64,000 nucleotides of DNA, taken from NCBI GenBank assembly GCA_046351135.1, contig JAXLZA010000012.1:62001-126000 (forward strand), read 5' to 3'. Of the stretch, positions 63,082-64,000 are shown one piece after another. The notes under the pieces were generated by a model. That model was not told where the DNA came from. It was given only the letters and a program-made list of their open reading frames with translations, and ran no database searches. Numbering within the stretch: position 1 is the first letter of the stretch; each line of letters begins with the position of its first letter. Source of the stretch: UBA4427 sp046351135 (GTDB taxonomy: Bacteria > Myxococcota_A > UBA9160 > UBA4427). Position numbers and translations under genes: made by a program.

Positions 63082-63891
63082 CTAGGCCCCCAGATAGACT
63101 TCGACGACGCGCGGATCGTTCTGCACGTCGTCCATGCTGCCCTCGGCGAGCACACGGCCCTCGTGCAGCACGGTGACGCGCCGCGCGATCGAGCGGACGA
63201 AGGCCATGTCGTGCTCGACCACCACGACCGAATGCGTCCCGGCGAGCGAGACCAGCAGCTCCGCCGTCCGCTCCGTCTCCTGCTGCGTCATCCCGGCCAC
63301 CGGCTCGTCGACCAGCAGGAGCTGCGGCTCCTGCATCAACAGCATCCCGATCTCGAGCCACTGCTTCTGGCCATGGGAGAGCGCGCCCGCCCGCGCCTGC
63401 CGCTGCCCCGCGAGCCCGATCGTCTCGAGCATCGCGTCGATGCGATCGCGCTCCTCGCCGTCGAGGCGCGCGAAGAGCGTGGCGAAGACGCCGCGTCGCT
63501 TCTTCATGGCGAGCTCGAGGTTCTCGAAGACCGGCAGGTTCTCGAACACCGTCGGCTTCTGGAACTTCCGCCCGATGCCCGCGAGCGCGATCTCCGGCTC
63601 GCGCAGCGTCAGCAGATCGACGTCGCGATCGAAGTAGACCTGCCCCTCGTCGGGGCGCGTGCGGCCCGTCACGACGTCCATCATCGTCGTCTTGCCGGCC
63701 CCGTTCGGACCGATGATGCAGCGCAGCTCCCCCCGCTCGATCGAGAGGCTCAGCCGATCGAGGGCCCGGAAGCCATCGAAGCTGAGCGTCACGCCGTCGA
63801 GGTAGAGGATCGCCCCGTGGAGCAGGTCCGGGCGCGGATCGGCGGACGGGTCGGCCGCCGCCGGCCTCCCGACTTCGGCGAGCGGGCTCAT
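63082..63891 (-). CDS. urtD: Urea-type ABC transporter ATPase UrtD
   Basis: A 269-residue ABC ATPase. After a disordered 25-residue N terminus comes LYLDGVTLSFDGFRALDRLSLSIERGELRCIIGPNGAGKTTMMDVVTGRTRPDEG, the UrtD form of Walker A and neighbours. The signature motif reads ALSHGQKQWLEIGMLL, Walker B LLLVDEPVAGM, and the C-terminal EHDMAFVRSIARRVTVLHEGRVLAEG is typical. The Q-rich LSHGQ form is characteristic of UrtD. The ATG overlaps the urtC stop (ATGA). Confidence 0.9.
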   Translation of the reverse strand: MSPLAEVGRPAAADPSADPRPDLLHGAILYLDGVTLSFDGFRALDRLSLSIERGELRCIIGPNGAGKTTMMDVVTGRTRPDEGQVYFDRDVDLLTLREPEIALAGIGRKFQKPTVFENLPVFENLELAMKKRRGVFATLFARLDGEERDRIDAMLETIGLAGQRQARAGALSHGQKQWLEIGMLLMQEPQLLLVDEPVAGMTQQETERTAELLVSLAGTHSVVVVEHDMAFVRSIARRVTVLHEGRVLAEGSMDDVQNDPRVVEVYLGA

Positions 63892-64000
63892 GACGAGGGC
63901 CTTTCGACGACGCCGACGACGCCGCGCGGCAAAAACAAGGTTCCCAGCACGAAGAGACTCCCGAGCACGAAGAGCCAGGCCTCCGGGAAGAGCCCCGTGA
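63888..64000 (-). CDS. urtC: Urea-type ABC transporter permease UrtC, C-terminal end only
   Basis: Only the last 37 codons are inside the window. They read ...EAWLFVLGSLFVLGTLFLPRGVVGVV and stop at 63888-63890. The final helix and the charged end fit the C terminus of UrtC, and the stop overlaps the urtD start. The rest of the transporter should lie to the right of the window. Confidence 0.8.
   Translation of the reverse strand, partial: TGLFPEAWLFVLGSLFVLGTLFLPRGVVGVVERPSS

Overview
This window is a 64 kb piece of a high-GC, Gram-negative bacterial chromosome. Envelope genes give the Gram-negative assignment: a BamD-like lipoprotein, LolA, Lgt, SppA and MltG. The order ispE - tRNA-Gln - prs - rplY - pth, together with PilT, a PilZ protein and dense, often overlapping housekeeping genes, resembles the former Deltaproteobacteria (Myxococcota / Desulfobacterota-like, probably an uncultured lineage). 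That placement is an inference from content and gene order; no rRNA gene is present. No insertion sequences, prophage, CRISPR arrays or integrated elements were seen.

Layout. 71-4300 (-): rpsF-rpsR-rplI-dnaB-ldcA, a translation/replication operon in which S6 and S18 carry long, oppositely charged tails. 4503-7849 (-): pdxR-pdxS-pdxT, pyridoxal phosphate synthesis with its own MocR-type regulator and repeated candidate operators. 7970-12837 (-): a small gene, a CDP-alcohol phosphatidyltransferase, a DUF1844 gene, ispE, tRNA-Gln, prs, rplY and pth. 13041-15511 (+): BamD-like lipoprotein, TPR protein, CvpA. 15508-24747 (-): cinA-recA, pilT, and alaS-ispG, where ispG encodes the long (plant/Chlamydia-like) form. 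25121-29489: HEAT-repeat protein (+), F420-type oxidoreductase (-), ruvX-mltG (+).

The most distinctive region is 29534-38222 (-), a complete Pup-proteasome locus: AAA+ unfoldase (ARC/Mpa), Dop, Pup, PrcB, PrcA and PafA, followed by an unrecognised single-pass membrane coiled-coil protein and then mreB. The parts fit one pathway. Pup ends in GGQ, so it needs Dop deamidation before PafA ligates it to lysines; the unfoldase has an N-terminal coiled coil for Pup and a C-terminal GQYL for docking on the PrcA ring; PrcB has a propeptide ending before a Thr nucleophile. A consensus-like promoter lies about 620 bases upstream of the unfoldase gene, and mreB has its own match to a sigma-54 promoter.

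39252-50003: lolA and ftsK (-), ssb (+), PilZ, radC, an ECF sigma factor with its anti-sigma factor, moaC, a lipase-like hydrolase and a lytic transglycosylase (-), then lgt (+). 50000-61732: an unknown conserved-looking protein (-), ETF:quinone oxidoreductase, a patatin-like hydrolase, an MFS transporter, a beta-propeller lipoprotein and a hotdog-like protein (+), then sppA and a B12-dependent ribonucleotide reductase (-). 62372-64000 (-): the ATPases UrtE and UrtD and the end of UrtC from a urea-type ABC importer, cut by the window edge.

Functions were assigned by reading motifs, not by database search. Start codons were chosen from ribosome binding sites, overlap with neighbours and family starts; several are TTG or GTG and one may be CTG.
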